The notes under the pieces: generated by a model
The model's input: only the letters and a program-made list of their open reading frames with translations
The model's database searches: none
Told to the model about the DNA's origin: nothing
Part shown: positions 28,024-35,797 of the stretch, piece by piece
Position numbering within the stretch: position 1 is the stretch's first letter
Layout: each line of letters begins with the position of its first letter
Program-made: the position numbers and the translations under genes
Assembly: GCF_006715635.1 (NCBI RefSeq)
Contig: NZ_VFNP01000001.1
Location: 124,001-188,000, forward strand
Source: Streptomyces sp. SLBN-118
Lineage (GTDB): Bacteria > Actinomycetota > Actinomycetes > Streptomycetales > Streptomycetaceae
Length of the DNA: 64,000 nt
Direction of reading: 5' to 3'

Positions 28024-28055
28024 GCGCGGCGGGGGATGCCACTCCCCCGCCGGTG
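28024..28055 (-). promoter_or_regulatory. Shared leader element upstream of the gene at 27993
   Basis: On the minus strand this reads CACCGGCGGGGGAGTGGCAT, then CCCCCGCCGCGCCGGGAACA. This is the same order of blocks as at 12985-13020 and 25905-25932. Here it leads a different gene from the MANSNAARVL family, so the leader is not simply part of that gene. Confidence 0.5.
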
Positions 28056-28096
28056 GTCCAGGCCCCGGCCCTCGGATGGGGCGGGGCAACGACGTC

Positions 28097-28213
28097 AGCC
28101 CCAAGTGACGCGCAAGCCCCGGGCCCGGGCGAACAAGGACAGCACGCGCAGCTCGCACAGCCGCGACTGGATGTAGCCCGGGGAGCAGCCGTAGTCGACG
28201 AAGCAGCCATCCG
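28097..28213 (-). pseudogene. 3' fragment of the small MANSNAARVL family gene
   Basis: One frame reads DGCFVDYGCSPGYIQSRLCE, LRVLSLFARARGLRVTWG and then a stop, matching the last 39 residues of the intact copies. The 5' two thirds are gone, replaced by the dispersed repeat at 28239-28383. Downstream of the stop, the CGTCAGCCCCA.GTGACGCGCA sequence is shared with the other copies. Confidence 0.7.
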
Positions 28214-28238
28214 TGAGGGCCGGGCGCCGGCATCCTCA

Positions 28239-28383
28239 GTGCGTGAGAGCGCGGAGCGCTCGGTCCGGGCCGGAGGGCAGCGGAGGCCCGGCACGCAGCA
28301 AGGGGGGCGGTGCCGCGCAGCTGCACCGCCCCGGCCGTCGGCGACCGCTGCGCCGCCCCGTGAAGGAAATTGCTGTGCCCCGA
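28239..28383. repeat. Dispersed repeat, copy 2 (partner at 13701-13850)
   Basis: It starts with the same GTGCGTGAGAGCGCGGAGCG as the copy at 13701 and keeps the same order of blocks. It abuts the truncated family gene fragment. In copy 1 the small family gene and DUF3846 gene lie on the same side of the repeat. Confidence 0.75.
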
Positions 28384-28443
28384 CGTACGTCAGCGCCCGT
28401 GACTTCGGGCGTCTTTGACGGGACATGGAACTGTCGTCCCGGA

Positions 28444-28519
28444 CGGCTTGATCGGGCAGCCCACAGGGTGCCGAGGGCCTGACGTGCCGCAGTGTCCTCC
28501 TACGACACCCGTCAGCCGT
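28444..28519. repeat. Dispersed repeat, copy 2b (partner at 14229-14306)
   Basis: CGGCTTGATCGGGCAG, GCCGAGGGCCT, TCCTCCTACGACACCCGTCA. It lies just before the 3' end of the OLD-like gene; the partner copy lies beside the antitoxin-like gene. Confidence 0.65.
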
Positions 28520-28527
28520 CGAGCTGA

Positions 28528-29943
28528 TCAGTCGACGGCCAGTTCGCGGAAGAGTGCCTCGAATCGGTTCAGGGTGTCCGGGTCGGCCTGCACGAAGAAC
28601 TCCTGCTGGTACACCGTCAACTGGTGGGCGAGGCCCGCGTGGTCGAAGGTACCGGGCAGTCCGTCGCGTTCTCGGGCGACCTGCAAGCGTTGCAGGATGG
28701 GCTGGGGCGTGTCGGGCAGTTCGGCAGCCTGAAGGGGCCTGTCGACTGACCGGTTGTAGAGCCAGAGGTAGTCCTTGGTCGTGAACAGATCCTCGATGTC
28801 GGCTGTGTGCGGCAGTCCGTCGAGATTGCCGAGAACGACAATGTGCTTCTCGTCCACACCTACCGCTGCGGCAGCGCCGTAGACCTTCTTGGCCACGCTG
28901 GCCGTATGCGCTCCGTCGATCAGGGCGCGCACGTGCATCCGGCGCCCCATGACGGCGACGAAGGCCGGCATGGTGCCGATGCCGCCGACGGGGATGATGG
29001 CAATGCGCGGGTCGAGTGCGGCGCGGCCCTGGGGGCGCAGGTGCTCCGACATCCGGAGCAGGAACATGAAGTCGCTGCTGCCTTCCACCGCCAGGTGGGG
29101 ACCTGCGCCGAGGAAGAGATGCTGGGCAACGGAGTACCCGAGGGCGGATTCGACGGGCAGGATCGTCGTCCGGTCCGCCGAGAGGCTGACCGGCGTGATG
29201 ACTACGCCGAGCTCCGGGTTCTGTCGGGTGGCCCGATCGTGGATGGCCCGCATGGTCTCGTACCGGGTCGGGTCGATCATGTGCTGGGAGTGCGTGGTGT
29301 AGAGCACCTGCTGGTGGGTGCCGAGCTCGTCGAAGACGTAGCGCAGGAAGTCGCCCTGGGCCTCGCCGTGCAGGCTCAGGCCGGGCTCGTCCAGCAGGAC
29401 CACGGTGCGCTCTGGATGGTCCTGGTATGCGCTGAAGGCGGCCAGGAAGGAGAAGAACCACCGGAAGCCGGCCGAGCGCAGCGCGAAGTTCGTTTTGACG
29501 TCGTTGCGCTCGTCGTGCAGCTCGATCTTCAGTACGCGCTCGCGTACCTCCTGGCTGGTGTTCGGGTCGGTGCGCACCACGGGCATGTCAGTCGCCATCA
29601 CGACGGAGAGCGCGTCATTCTGCTTCCAGTAGCGGAAAACCTGATCGCTGAGCTCCATGCTGGCGGCCTGCAGCTCGGCCTCGCGGCTCTCGTAGTCCTC
29701 ATCCAGCAGGTCGTCCGCGCCCTCGCCAGCCAGTTGCAGCAGGGCAAGCATGGTCTCGTCCCCTTCCTCGAGTGAGTCGGCGCACTGCCGCTCGACGAGG
29801 GTGACGATGTTGCATTCGCCGGGCAGTAGCTCGTAGTTGGAGAAGTAGAAGAACTTCGGCAGCAGCTCGAGCAGGAACTGGCCCGCTTCGCCGACACCGA
29901 ACTGCGTCAAGCCACCGCGCGGATCAGCGAATCGGATGTCCAC
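28528..29943 (-). pseudogene. OLD-like ATPase/TOPRIM nuclease missing its Walker A half
   Basis: The open part (about 471 residues from GTG 29943) enters mid-ATPase at LLELLPKFFYFSNYELLPGE. It contains the Walker B region VVLLDEPGLSLHGEAQG, the switch His in LYTTHSQHMID and a C-terminal TOPRIM domain (LAVEGSSDFMFLL, ALIDGAHTAS). No Walker A is present: the roughly 200 residues that should precede are absent, and further upstream the frame runs antisense to the gene at 30040. Without the P-loop it should not bind ATP. OLD and related Gabija-type nucleases act in antiphage defence. The deletion edge lies near 29,950. Confidence 0.75.
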
Positions 29944-30039
29944 GACGCCGCCGCGGCCTATCTGACCCGCCCCAGCAAGCGGCTGCTGGCATGGCGTTCC
30001 TCCACGCCGCCCACACCCTGGGCGTCGACGCCCCCTACC

Positions 30040-30948
30040 TTGATGCGCATGTCGCACGAATCGATCCACGAGCACCTGCTGAAATCGGCCCGGAAGTGGG
30101 CGCGCACGGCTGTCGACGCGTACCTGGAGGAGCCCATCGACCAGGACTTCGCCGTGCACCACATGGCGGTCGCGGTGGAGCACGCGTCCAAGGCGTACCT
30201 GGCGTCCATCGCTCCCGTGCTCCTCGCGTCGGAGAAGCAGCCGAGCGTGGACGATCTCCTGGTCCTGACCGGGAACGAAGACAAGACGAAGAAGGGCCGC
30301 GCCGGACTCAAGACCATCGGCGGCGAGGGGGCCATCCTCAGGGCAGCCCAACTCCTCGGCCCCGAGCACAAGGCGCCGGCCAACCTCAAGGAACTGCGGG
30401 AGTCCCGCAACGGCATCACCCACATGGGGTGGGGCCAGCCCGTGACCGAGTGCCGCGCACTCCTGGCTGCGGGCATCGAGCACATCAACGCCCTGCTGAA
30501 GGCCCTGTCGACAGAGCCCGATGGCTTTTGGGGCACGCACCTCGAAGCCTGCACCGCGCTGGTCGCCCAGGCCATGACCGAGATGGAGATCCGGTACCAG
30601 GCAAAACTCCGGCAGGCCCGCGAGCGCTTCGCCGAGACCACCCGGCGCCTGTCCGAAGCCGAGATCGCCGAACTCGTCAGCAGCCTCTCCGCGCTGCCAA
30701 CTGCCGCTCCGTGGCCGATCGCCGTACCCGCAGAATGCCCCGCGTGCGGACACACCGGCTTCGCAAGCGGCCGGGACAAGTCAGGGGAATACGGGGAAGT
30801 CTGGTTCCTCCCCAGGCTCTTCGGGTGCCGCCTGTGCGGTCTCACACTCACGACGTGGGAACTCGGCCTCGCGGGAATCAAGGGCCAGATACTCAACGAA
30901 GATGAAGAGCCCGACCCGGACTGGGAACCCAACTTCGAGACGTACTGA
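30040..30948 (+). CDS. HEPN-like domain protein with C-terminal zinc ribbon
   Basis: A 302-residue protein. The N-terminal half is helical with HHMAVAVEHASKAYLASIAP and a RESRNGITHMG motif near residues 121-131; R-N-x-x-x-H is the hallmark of HEPN ribonuclease domains. A coiled helical linker (RYQAKLRQARERFAETTRRLSEAE) leads to a zinc ribbon with CPACG near residue 233 and GCRLCGL near 263. ATG 30049 (MSHESIHEH) is an equally likely start. It diverges from the headless OLD-like gene. It may be an RNA-cleaving or nucleic-acid-sensing defence protein. The HEPN reading rests on motif and fold pattern only. Confidence 0.7.
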   Translation: MMRMSHESIHEHLLKSARKWARTAVDAYLEEPIDQDFAVHHMAVAVEHASKAYLASIAPVLLASEKQPSVDDLLVLTGNEDKTKKGRAGLKTIGGEGAILRAAQLLGPEHKAPANLKELRESRNGITHMGWGQPVTECRALLAAGIEHINALLKALSTEPDGFWGTHLEACTALVAQAMTEMEIRYQAKLRQARERFAETTRRLSEAEIAELVSSLSALPTAAPWPIAVPAECPACGHTGFASGRDKSGEYGEVWFLPRLFGCRLCGLTLTTWELGLAGIKGQILNEDEEPDPDWEPNFETY

Positions 30949-30961
30949 GAGCTCAGTCGGA

Positions 30962-31475
30962 CGTCCCTCGGCCGCCCGTGGTGCCCCATCCACCGAGGAA
31001 CTCGGACAATGCACGGCGCTGTTGTTCCTCGCGGGCAATCTGCTACGCGAGGACGGCGCGGTCGACGCACGGGTCGACGGCGGCGAGGACCAAGCGCCGG
31101 AGCTCGGGCCGGCTCCAGCGCCTCCACCTCCCACTGCACCGGGTGCTCGATGTCGAAACCGTAGCGGCGGGCGAAGCCCAGCCAACTCGGGTCGCCGCGC
31201 TTTCCCTCGGTCGCCGGGGCCCGTACGCGCGTACCTGCTCGTAGGTGAGCAGCACCCGGGTCACCGAGCTCCAGCAGCCCGTGCGCTCCACCCAGTCCCG
31301 CTCGATGTCCTCGCCCGAGCAGTCGAAGTCGCCGATCATCGCAAGGTGGGCTTCGCGGTGCTCGGGGGCGACAAGGTCGCGGACGACGTCGGCGTAGGAC
31401 TGGGAGCCGAAACCCACAACACACGGGGCCAGCCAGGCACCCCACGCACCAGCAAGCCGCCTCTGAGCGTCAGCA
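30962..31475 (-). pseudogene. TOPRIM-like protein remnant with two or more frameshifts
   Basis: Pieces in three frames line up in order: WGAWLAPCVVGFGSQSYADV and REAHLAMIGDFDCSGEDIER with WVERTGCWSSVTRVLLTYEQ; then PATEGKRGDPSWLGFARRYG with EHPVQWEVEALEPA; then RPELRRLVLAAVDPCVDRAV. The IGDFDCSGEDI core looks like the metal-binding Asp-x-Asp of a TOPRIM domain as in Spo11/topoisomerase VI-like proteins. The N terminus is also gone. Its original role is unknown; similar proteins occur in actinobacterial plasmids. Confidence 0.55.
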
Positions 31476-31499
31476 TTTGACCGTCCCTGCGGTGGGTCC

Positions 31500-32195
31500 T
31501 CAGGGGCAGCGGTGGCCCGGGGCGGGGTGGGCCATCCAAACCGCGACATCGGCGACCCGTAGCGCGCTGACCGTCTCGGGCAGGCCCGCACTCTGTCGCA
31601 GGCCAAGGAGCCGGTGGTGCAGGGTCGCGTCGTCCTCGCGCAGGGCGGTGCGCAGATCGGTCCAGAACGACGGCGGGTGGCCGAGCGCACAGCGCACGAC
31701 CCGGTCGTAGACCGGCAGCAGCCGCGGCCGCTTGCGGGCTAAGAGCTTCCCGGCGATCACCCACCCAATTTTGTACTCGTCCTCCAACAAGCACCAGGCC
31801 CGGTACGCCGGCGAGCCGTCCGCGACGACCGAGATATCGGCGTCGGACAGATCGGTGTCGGAAGGGATGCCTCGCAGCAGTTCGGACAGTTGGGTGCCCA
31901 GCGGGCCTTCCAGCAGGTCAAGGGCGACGGGCGCGGGGACGGTCACCGACAGGGTCTGCACAGCTACCAGGTCCTCTGCGGTGAACCGGTCCGCGACCTG
32001 CCTACGGTCACCCCCGCCCGCCAGGTGCTCGAACCGGCCCCCCGTGAACACGCCGGCACCAGGGGGCAGGCCGATCCCGAAGTAGCGGCGCAGGTCGTCC
32101 ACCACCTGCTCCGCATCCAGAACGGCGTTCAGGCGCTGCCCCACCACGGACGGCTCTCGCCTGGAGGAACCAGGCCCCGTGACGAGCTCGTTCAT
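31500..32195 (-). CDS. DUF6308 family protein
   Basis: A 231-residue protein from ATG 32195 (MNELVTGPGSSRREPSVV), two bases after the stop of the upstream gene. Family features are FTGGRFEHLAGGGDRRQVADRFTAEDLVAV, the DTDLSDADI segment, WVIAGKLLARKRPRLLPVYD and LRVADVAVWMAH. The function of DUF6308 is unknown. The tight junction shows it is translated with the large HEPN-like gene at 32197-34506, so the two may work together. Confidence 0.8.
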   Translation of the reverse strand: MNELVTGPGSSRREPSVVGQRLNAVLDAEQVVDDLRRYFGIGLPPGAGVFTGGRFEHLAGGGDRRQVADRFTAEDLVAVQTLSVTVPAPVALDLLEGPLGTQLSELLRGIPSDTDLSDADISVVADGSPAYRAWCLLEDEYKIGWVIAGKLLARKRPRLLPVYDRVVRCALGHPPSFWTDLRTALREDDATLHHRLLGLRQSAGLPETVSALRVADVAVWMAHPAPGHRCP

Positions 32196-32196
32196 C

Positions 32197-34506
32197 TCAG
32201 ATACCTGTGCCCTCATCTATGTCAGTTGTGACCGGTGGCGTCGGCTGGGCCGCCCATACCTCGCTGATCAGGGTGAAGGACGTAGTGAGCATCCCGGCCC
32301 CCCAGAGTGGGGGCATGACGGAATGAGCCCTCTGGCCGTGGGCGATGCGGTTGCGGAGCTTGCGCCCATCGTGGAGGAACTCCGTCTGCCGCTCGGTCAG
32401 GAGGCCACTCTCTTTGCCCTGCTTTATGAGGGCGTGGAGCGGCTTCGTGCCGGAGTCGGGGATCTTGGCCCGGAGGACGATCTCCATCGCGATCAGGGCG
32501 TGCAGGAGGGCCACGGTGGAGAACTCGTAGCAGAAGTAGGAGTGGCGCAGGAGCTCGCGGGCGGTGTGCAGCACCGTTGCCGCGGACTGCGGGATACCGG
32601 AGGGCACCGTCAAGCCGGCGACGATGTCGTGCATGTCGGCGTACTGGATGACGAAGTGATGGGCCCGGGGGTCGGGCACCGGGAACGGCAGGTGCTGATC
32701 GGCGGCGGCGTTCCACGGCAACGGCATCCGTGTGCCGCTGTCGGCAGACCCCGTCCGGGCAGGTGGCTCCTCCCCGAGGAAGAGCACAGCCAAGGCGATC
32801 TGGAGCACGAGCGCTGCCCGGTGCCGGGAAGGCGTGTCGACCAGGTCGTGCAGGACATTGTTGCGGAGGTTCATCTGCCCCTCGGCGTTGCCCAGCACTG
32901 TCCGGAGGACGAGGGGCCACGGCTCGGGGAAGCCGAGTTCATCCAGCTTGTCGAGGAGGGGGCCAAGCTGCTGGACCTGCCCGATGGTCTCCCCTTTTGC
33001 GTGCGTGATCACCGCGATGTCGGCTGCCTGGAGTCGGCGGCGCAGCGTGCCTTCGAGGCGTGGCAGCGCCAGGGCCAGGGCCGTGTCGACATCGCCCTCC
33101 CAGAACGCCTCGAAGGCGCGGGCGAGACCGCGTATCCGAGTCTCCGGAGCATGCTCCGGGCTGGCGAGGAACGGCACGAGGTCCTCCGCTGTCGGGCGGA
33201 ACCGGTCGCGGACTCGGTCCAGCTGAGCTTCGACGACCAGGCCGTGCACGTCGAGGGCGAAGACGTGCTGCCGAAAGAAGAAGCCCTCTCCTCCGGTGCT
33301 GTCGCTCCCGACGGTGCGCGTCACGACGGGGCCGTTGGGGTTGATGTACACCGTCGGCAGGGACAGCAGCCCGGATGGCAGGGCCGCGGAGCCACTCATC
33401 GTGGGAGGAGTGGTGGCGATGAAGTGAAGTGCGTGCTCCATGCTGTCGGCGGCGTCGATGGCCGCGCTCGCTGCCTCCAGGTAGCCCGCGGGCAGGGGGA
33501 CCGGGGTGCCGATGGTATTCATGGAAAGTTCGTCCCGACCGATCTTCTGCTGCGTTCGGCGCACCTCGCCAAGGGCGTCGGTCAGCCCGCTGTCGCGGGC
33601 ATGTCGAGCAGCGTCTTCCAGGGCGAGGAGTTTCCGCAACCCGGTGCTGCTGTCGGACAGTTCCATACGGGCGCGGTGGATCTGTTCGTCCACGTTGCGG
33701 TGATCGTCGGCGCCCACCACGCAGCGCAGCTCTTCGAGGAACTCCACCCGGTAGTGGAACTGGCCCTCTCCGCAGTACTCGTCGACGGCACGTTCGAGCA
33801 GGGGGCGCACGGCGGACCTGTCGTGCGGGCTGACCACGAGCGGGGCGGTCATGAGGCCGAGCACGCCCGGCGACGGCGGCTTCCAAGCGAGCGCGGCCTG
33901 GCCGAGGGCGATCATCTCGCCGACGATGTCGGTACGCTCCGGCTGCCGCGTAGCGACCGCCAGGCCGTAGGCGAGCACCAGGGCGTCCGCTGCAGTAAGT
34001 CGGGCCACCTCGACTTCGAAGGATGCCGCCCCGCCCGGCTCCGGAGGGTGGACGAGTGCCTCTAGGTGGTCCTCCGCCTTCGTCAGCAGCGCGCCGGCAG
34101 CATCCCGGTAGCTGTGCACTGCGGAGCGGAGGTGCTCGATGGGCCGTGTCCCGTGCCGGGCCACCCAGAGCAGGTGATGAAGCCGGGCCCGGACCAGGGG
34201 GTGGGTCGTCTCGGGGGCGTAGGCGGCCCAGGCCTCAAGGACCGCGGGCGCCATATCTTTCACGGCCCTCGGAACCAGGTCACCGTTGTCGTCGGTGGTG
34301 CGGAACGATCCGAGAACGACGTCCCAGGTGCCGTCCTGCAGCCGGAACTCCATGGCCGCCCACAGGGCCGCGAAGTGCTCGCGCTCCTCCTCGCCCGGGT
34401 TCGTGTCCGACCAGCCAGCGCGCAGGACCCGCCCGACCTTGTGCAGTGGTTCGCAGGAGTCGACTCCGCTGTTCACCGCGCTGAGAACTGCTGGCTGAGC
34501 ATCCAT
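32197..34506 (-). CDS. Large DUF4209/DUF7380-like protein with HEPN-type C terminus
   Basis: A 769-residue protein from ATG 34506 behind GGAG. The N-terminal half is helical. A middle beta segment (LPTVYINPNGPVV, TGGEGFFFRQHVFALD) precedes a helical C-terminal region with QMNLRNNVLHDL and, near residue 719, RKLRNRIAHGQ, an R-N-x-x-x-H HEPN-like motif. This layout resembles proteins carrying DUF7380/DUF4209. It is followed immediately by a DUF6308 gene. A truncated paralogue lies at 46648-47155. The HEPN motif and the neighbours suggest a defence or RNA-related role, by inference. Confidence 0.7.
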   Translation of the reverse strand: MDAQPAVLSAVNSGVDSCEPLHKVGRVLRAGWSDTNPGEEEREHFAALWAAMEFRLQDGTWDVVLGSFRTTDDNGDLVPRAVKDMAPAVLEAWAAYAPETTHPLVRARLHHLLWVARHGTRPIEHLRSAVHSYRDAAGALLTKAEDHLEALVHPPEPGGAASFEVEVARLTAADALVLAYGLAVATRQPERTDIVGEMIALGQAALAWKPPSPGVLGLMTAPLVVSPHDRSAVRPLLERAVDEYCGEGQFHYRVEFLEELRCVVGADDHRNVDEQIHRARMELSDSSTGLRKLLALEDAARHARDSGLTDALGEVRRTQQKIGRDELSMNTIGTPVPLPAGYLEAASAAIDAADSMEHALHFIATTPPTMSGSAALPSGLLSLPTVYINPNGPVVTRTVGSDSTGGEGFFFRQHVFALDVHGLVVEAQLDRVRDRFRPTAEDLVPFLASPEHAPETRIRGLARAFEAFWEGDVDTALALALPRLEGTLRRRLQAADIAVITHAKGETIGQVQQLGPLLDKLDELGFPEPWPLVLRTVLGNAEGQMNLRNNVLHDLVDTPSRHRAALVLQIALAVLFLGEEPPARTGSADSGTRMPLPWNAAADQHLPFPVPDPRAHHFVIQYADMHDIVAGLTVPSGIPQSAATVLHTARELLRHSYFCYEFSTVALLHALIAMEIVLRAKIPDSGTKPLHALIKQGKESGLLTERQTEFLHDGRKLRNRIAHGQRAHSVMPPLWGAGMLTTSFTLISEVWAAQPTPPVTTDIDEGTGI

Positions 34507-34984
34507 CTCGACTCCTGACTCCCGGTGTAGCGGTCGAACTCTAGGCGCCGTCCTGGCCAGAAACGAGTGGATTGTGAAGCTGGGACCTCTTCTGCATCGA
34601 CGGCGTGGCTTGCCCGCTATGGACATGGGCTTACCGGCTTCTGCCAGAGGCTTGCCCCCGTCAACCGCGTAGACGGGAGACCCAGTTGGTGCCCTTCTGC
34701 TCGGGCGCGGCCTGATCCTGCTCAAAGTTCGGGCGGGTGCCACGAGCGTCAGTCCCGGGCCGCAGGTCGCAGGTCCCGCACAAGGACGGGTGCGGCTCCG
34801 GGACGATGTTCCAACCGGCGCCCTCTGCTTCTCTAGCGCTCCACCGTTCGCAGGTGAACTTCGCCCCGCAGCCAATGCATACGAGACATCGGGCCTCCCG
34901 CTCGGCCGGTCACCTTCGAGAAGGCCACGCCCCCATGACCGAATCGCACCCCAGGCACCCCAGGTTCGCCCTACGGTGCTGGCC
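34507..34984. other. Intergenic region between divergent genes
   Basis: About 480 bases between the minus-strand HEPN-like gene and the plus-strand gene at 34985. It should hold both promoters. Open frames through it are Pro/Arg-rich. No repeat or RNA was noticed. Confidence 0.4.
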
Positions 34985-35329
34985 ATGAAGCTTTCAATGA
35001 AGAGCAGCAAGCCCGTGCCCGAGGACCGGCAAATGCTCACGGCCGGCCTGACGATGGCCGCCGAAATGATCACCGAGAATGCAGCCGACAGCCTGCGGGA
35101 GGGCCGGTGGTCGGACGCGGTCGCCGACCTCGCCGAAGCAGCCCGCCGTACCCAGGTCATCCTGCACGAGGCCATCGAGCGCGCTCTCGCCGAAGGCCAG
35201 ACCCTGGCCAACGATGCGCACCTGTCGCCCGAGTACCTGCGCCAGGCCTACAAGCAGTTCGACCGCGGAACGCCGGCGCAGAGCGGTCCCGACCAGCAGG
35301 GCCGGGAACCCTGGCGCGTCCTGGGCTAA
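34985..35329 (+). CDS. Small helical hypothetical protein
   Basis: A 114-residue protein from ATG 34985 (MKLSMKSSKPVPEDRQML). It is almost entirely helical and rich in Ala and Glu (MAAEMITENAADSLREGRWSD, EAARRTQVILHEAIERALAE), ending with a YLRQAYKQFDRG segment. It resembles a small helical-bundle or adaptor protein. No family is recognised. Confidence 0.6.
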   Translation: MKLSMKSSKPVPEDRQMLTAGLTMAAEMITENAADSLREGRWSDAVADLAEAARRTQVILHEAIERALAEGQTLANDAHLSPEYLRQAYKQFDRGTPAQSGPDQQGREPWRVLG

Positions 35330-35797
35330 CCGCGCCCACTCCCCTGGCCTCATCGCCCGGGGTCTCGTGCTGTCAGGCGCCCCGTGCCGGAGGCCCCCAC
35401 TGCAACACGGGTGCCAGGCGGCCCCGTCCGAGGTGTCACCGCAGCTCATGGGTGCAACGCGCAGTTGCGTTGCACCGGCCGTGTTGCAGCGCCAGGTGCC
35501 GGGACGGGACCTGGCCCGATACGACCCGAGCTATGGGCCGCGCTTGATTACGCCCGGCCGGGCGAACGCCGTGACCGCAGGGTCGGGGATCCCGTTGGAA
35601 GCCGGTGGGCCCCGGCCGTGGCTCCGCGGCCGGTTCCCGATGTCGCCATCGACGTCGACGAGCGTTGGCGGCGTGAGGTGATCCGGGGTGCGATGGAGTC
35701 GGCCGCGAAGAAGACTGCGGCCAACAAGTCGGCGAGCGGACGGCCACACAAGCGGGCGTAGCAGGGAAGCTGAGCGTCGCCCCGAAGGGAGCGAGCC
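35330..35797. other. Region with nested hairpin and a doubtful open frame
   Basis: A frame from 35384 to 35761 ends in a plausible protein tail (DVAIDVDERWRREVIRGAME, SAAKKTAANKSASG, then RPHKRA), which may be the 3' end of a lost gene. Its 5' part is occupied by the nested inverted repeats at 35400-35489, so a full gene is unlikely. Confidence 0.4.
35400..35489. repeat. Nested perfect inverted repeats (11-bp outer, 10-bp inner)
   Basis: The outer arms are CTGCAACACGG (35400-35410) and CCGTGTTGCAG (35479-35489). The inner hairpin is GGTGCAACGC (35451-35460) and GCGTTGCACC (35467-35476) with a six-base loop. The TGCAAC motif is shared by both. It could be a terminator, a structured RNA or a recombination site. 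Confidence 0.6.

Noticed and set aside
29944..30753. N-terminal extension of the OLD-like gene to 30753
   Set aside because: It is antisense to the plus-strand HEPN-zinc ribbon gene and has no Walker A motif.
34507..35211. N-terminal extension of the large HEPN-like gene to 35211
   Set aside because: The extension is Arg/Ser-rich and runs antisense to the small gene at 34985, while ATG 34506 has a good ribosome site.
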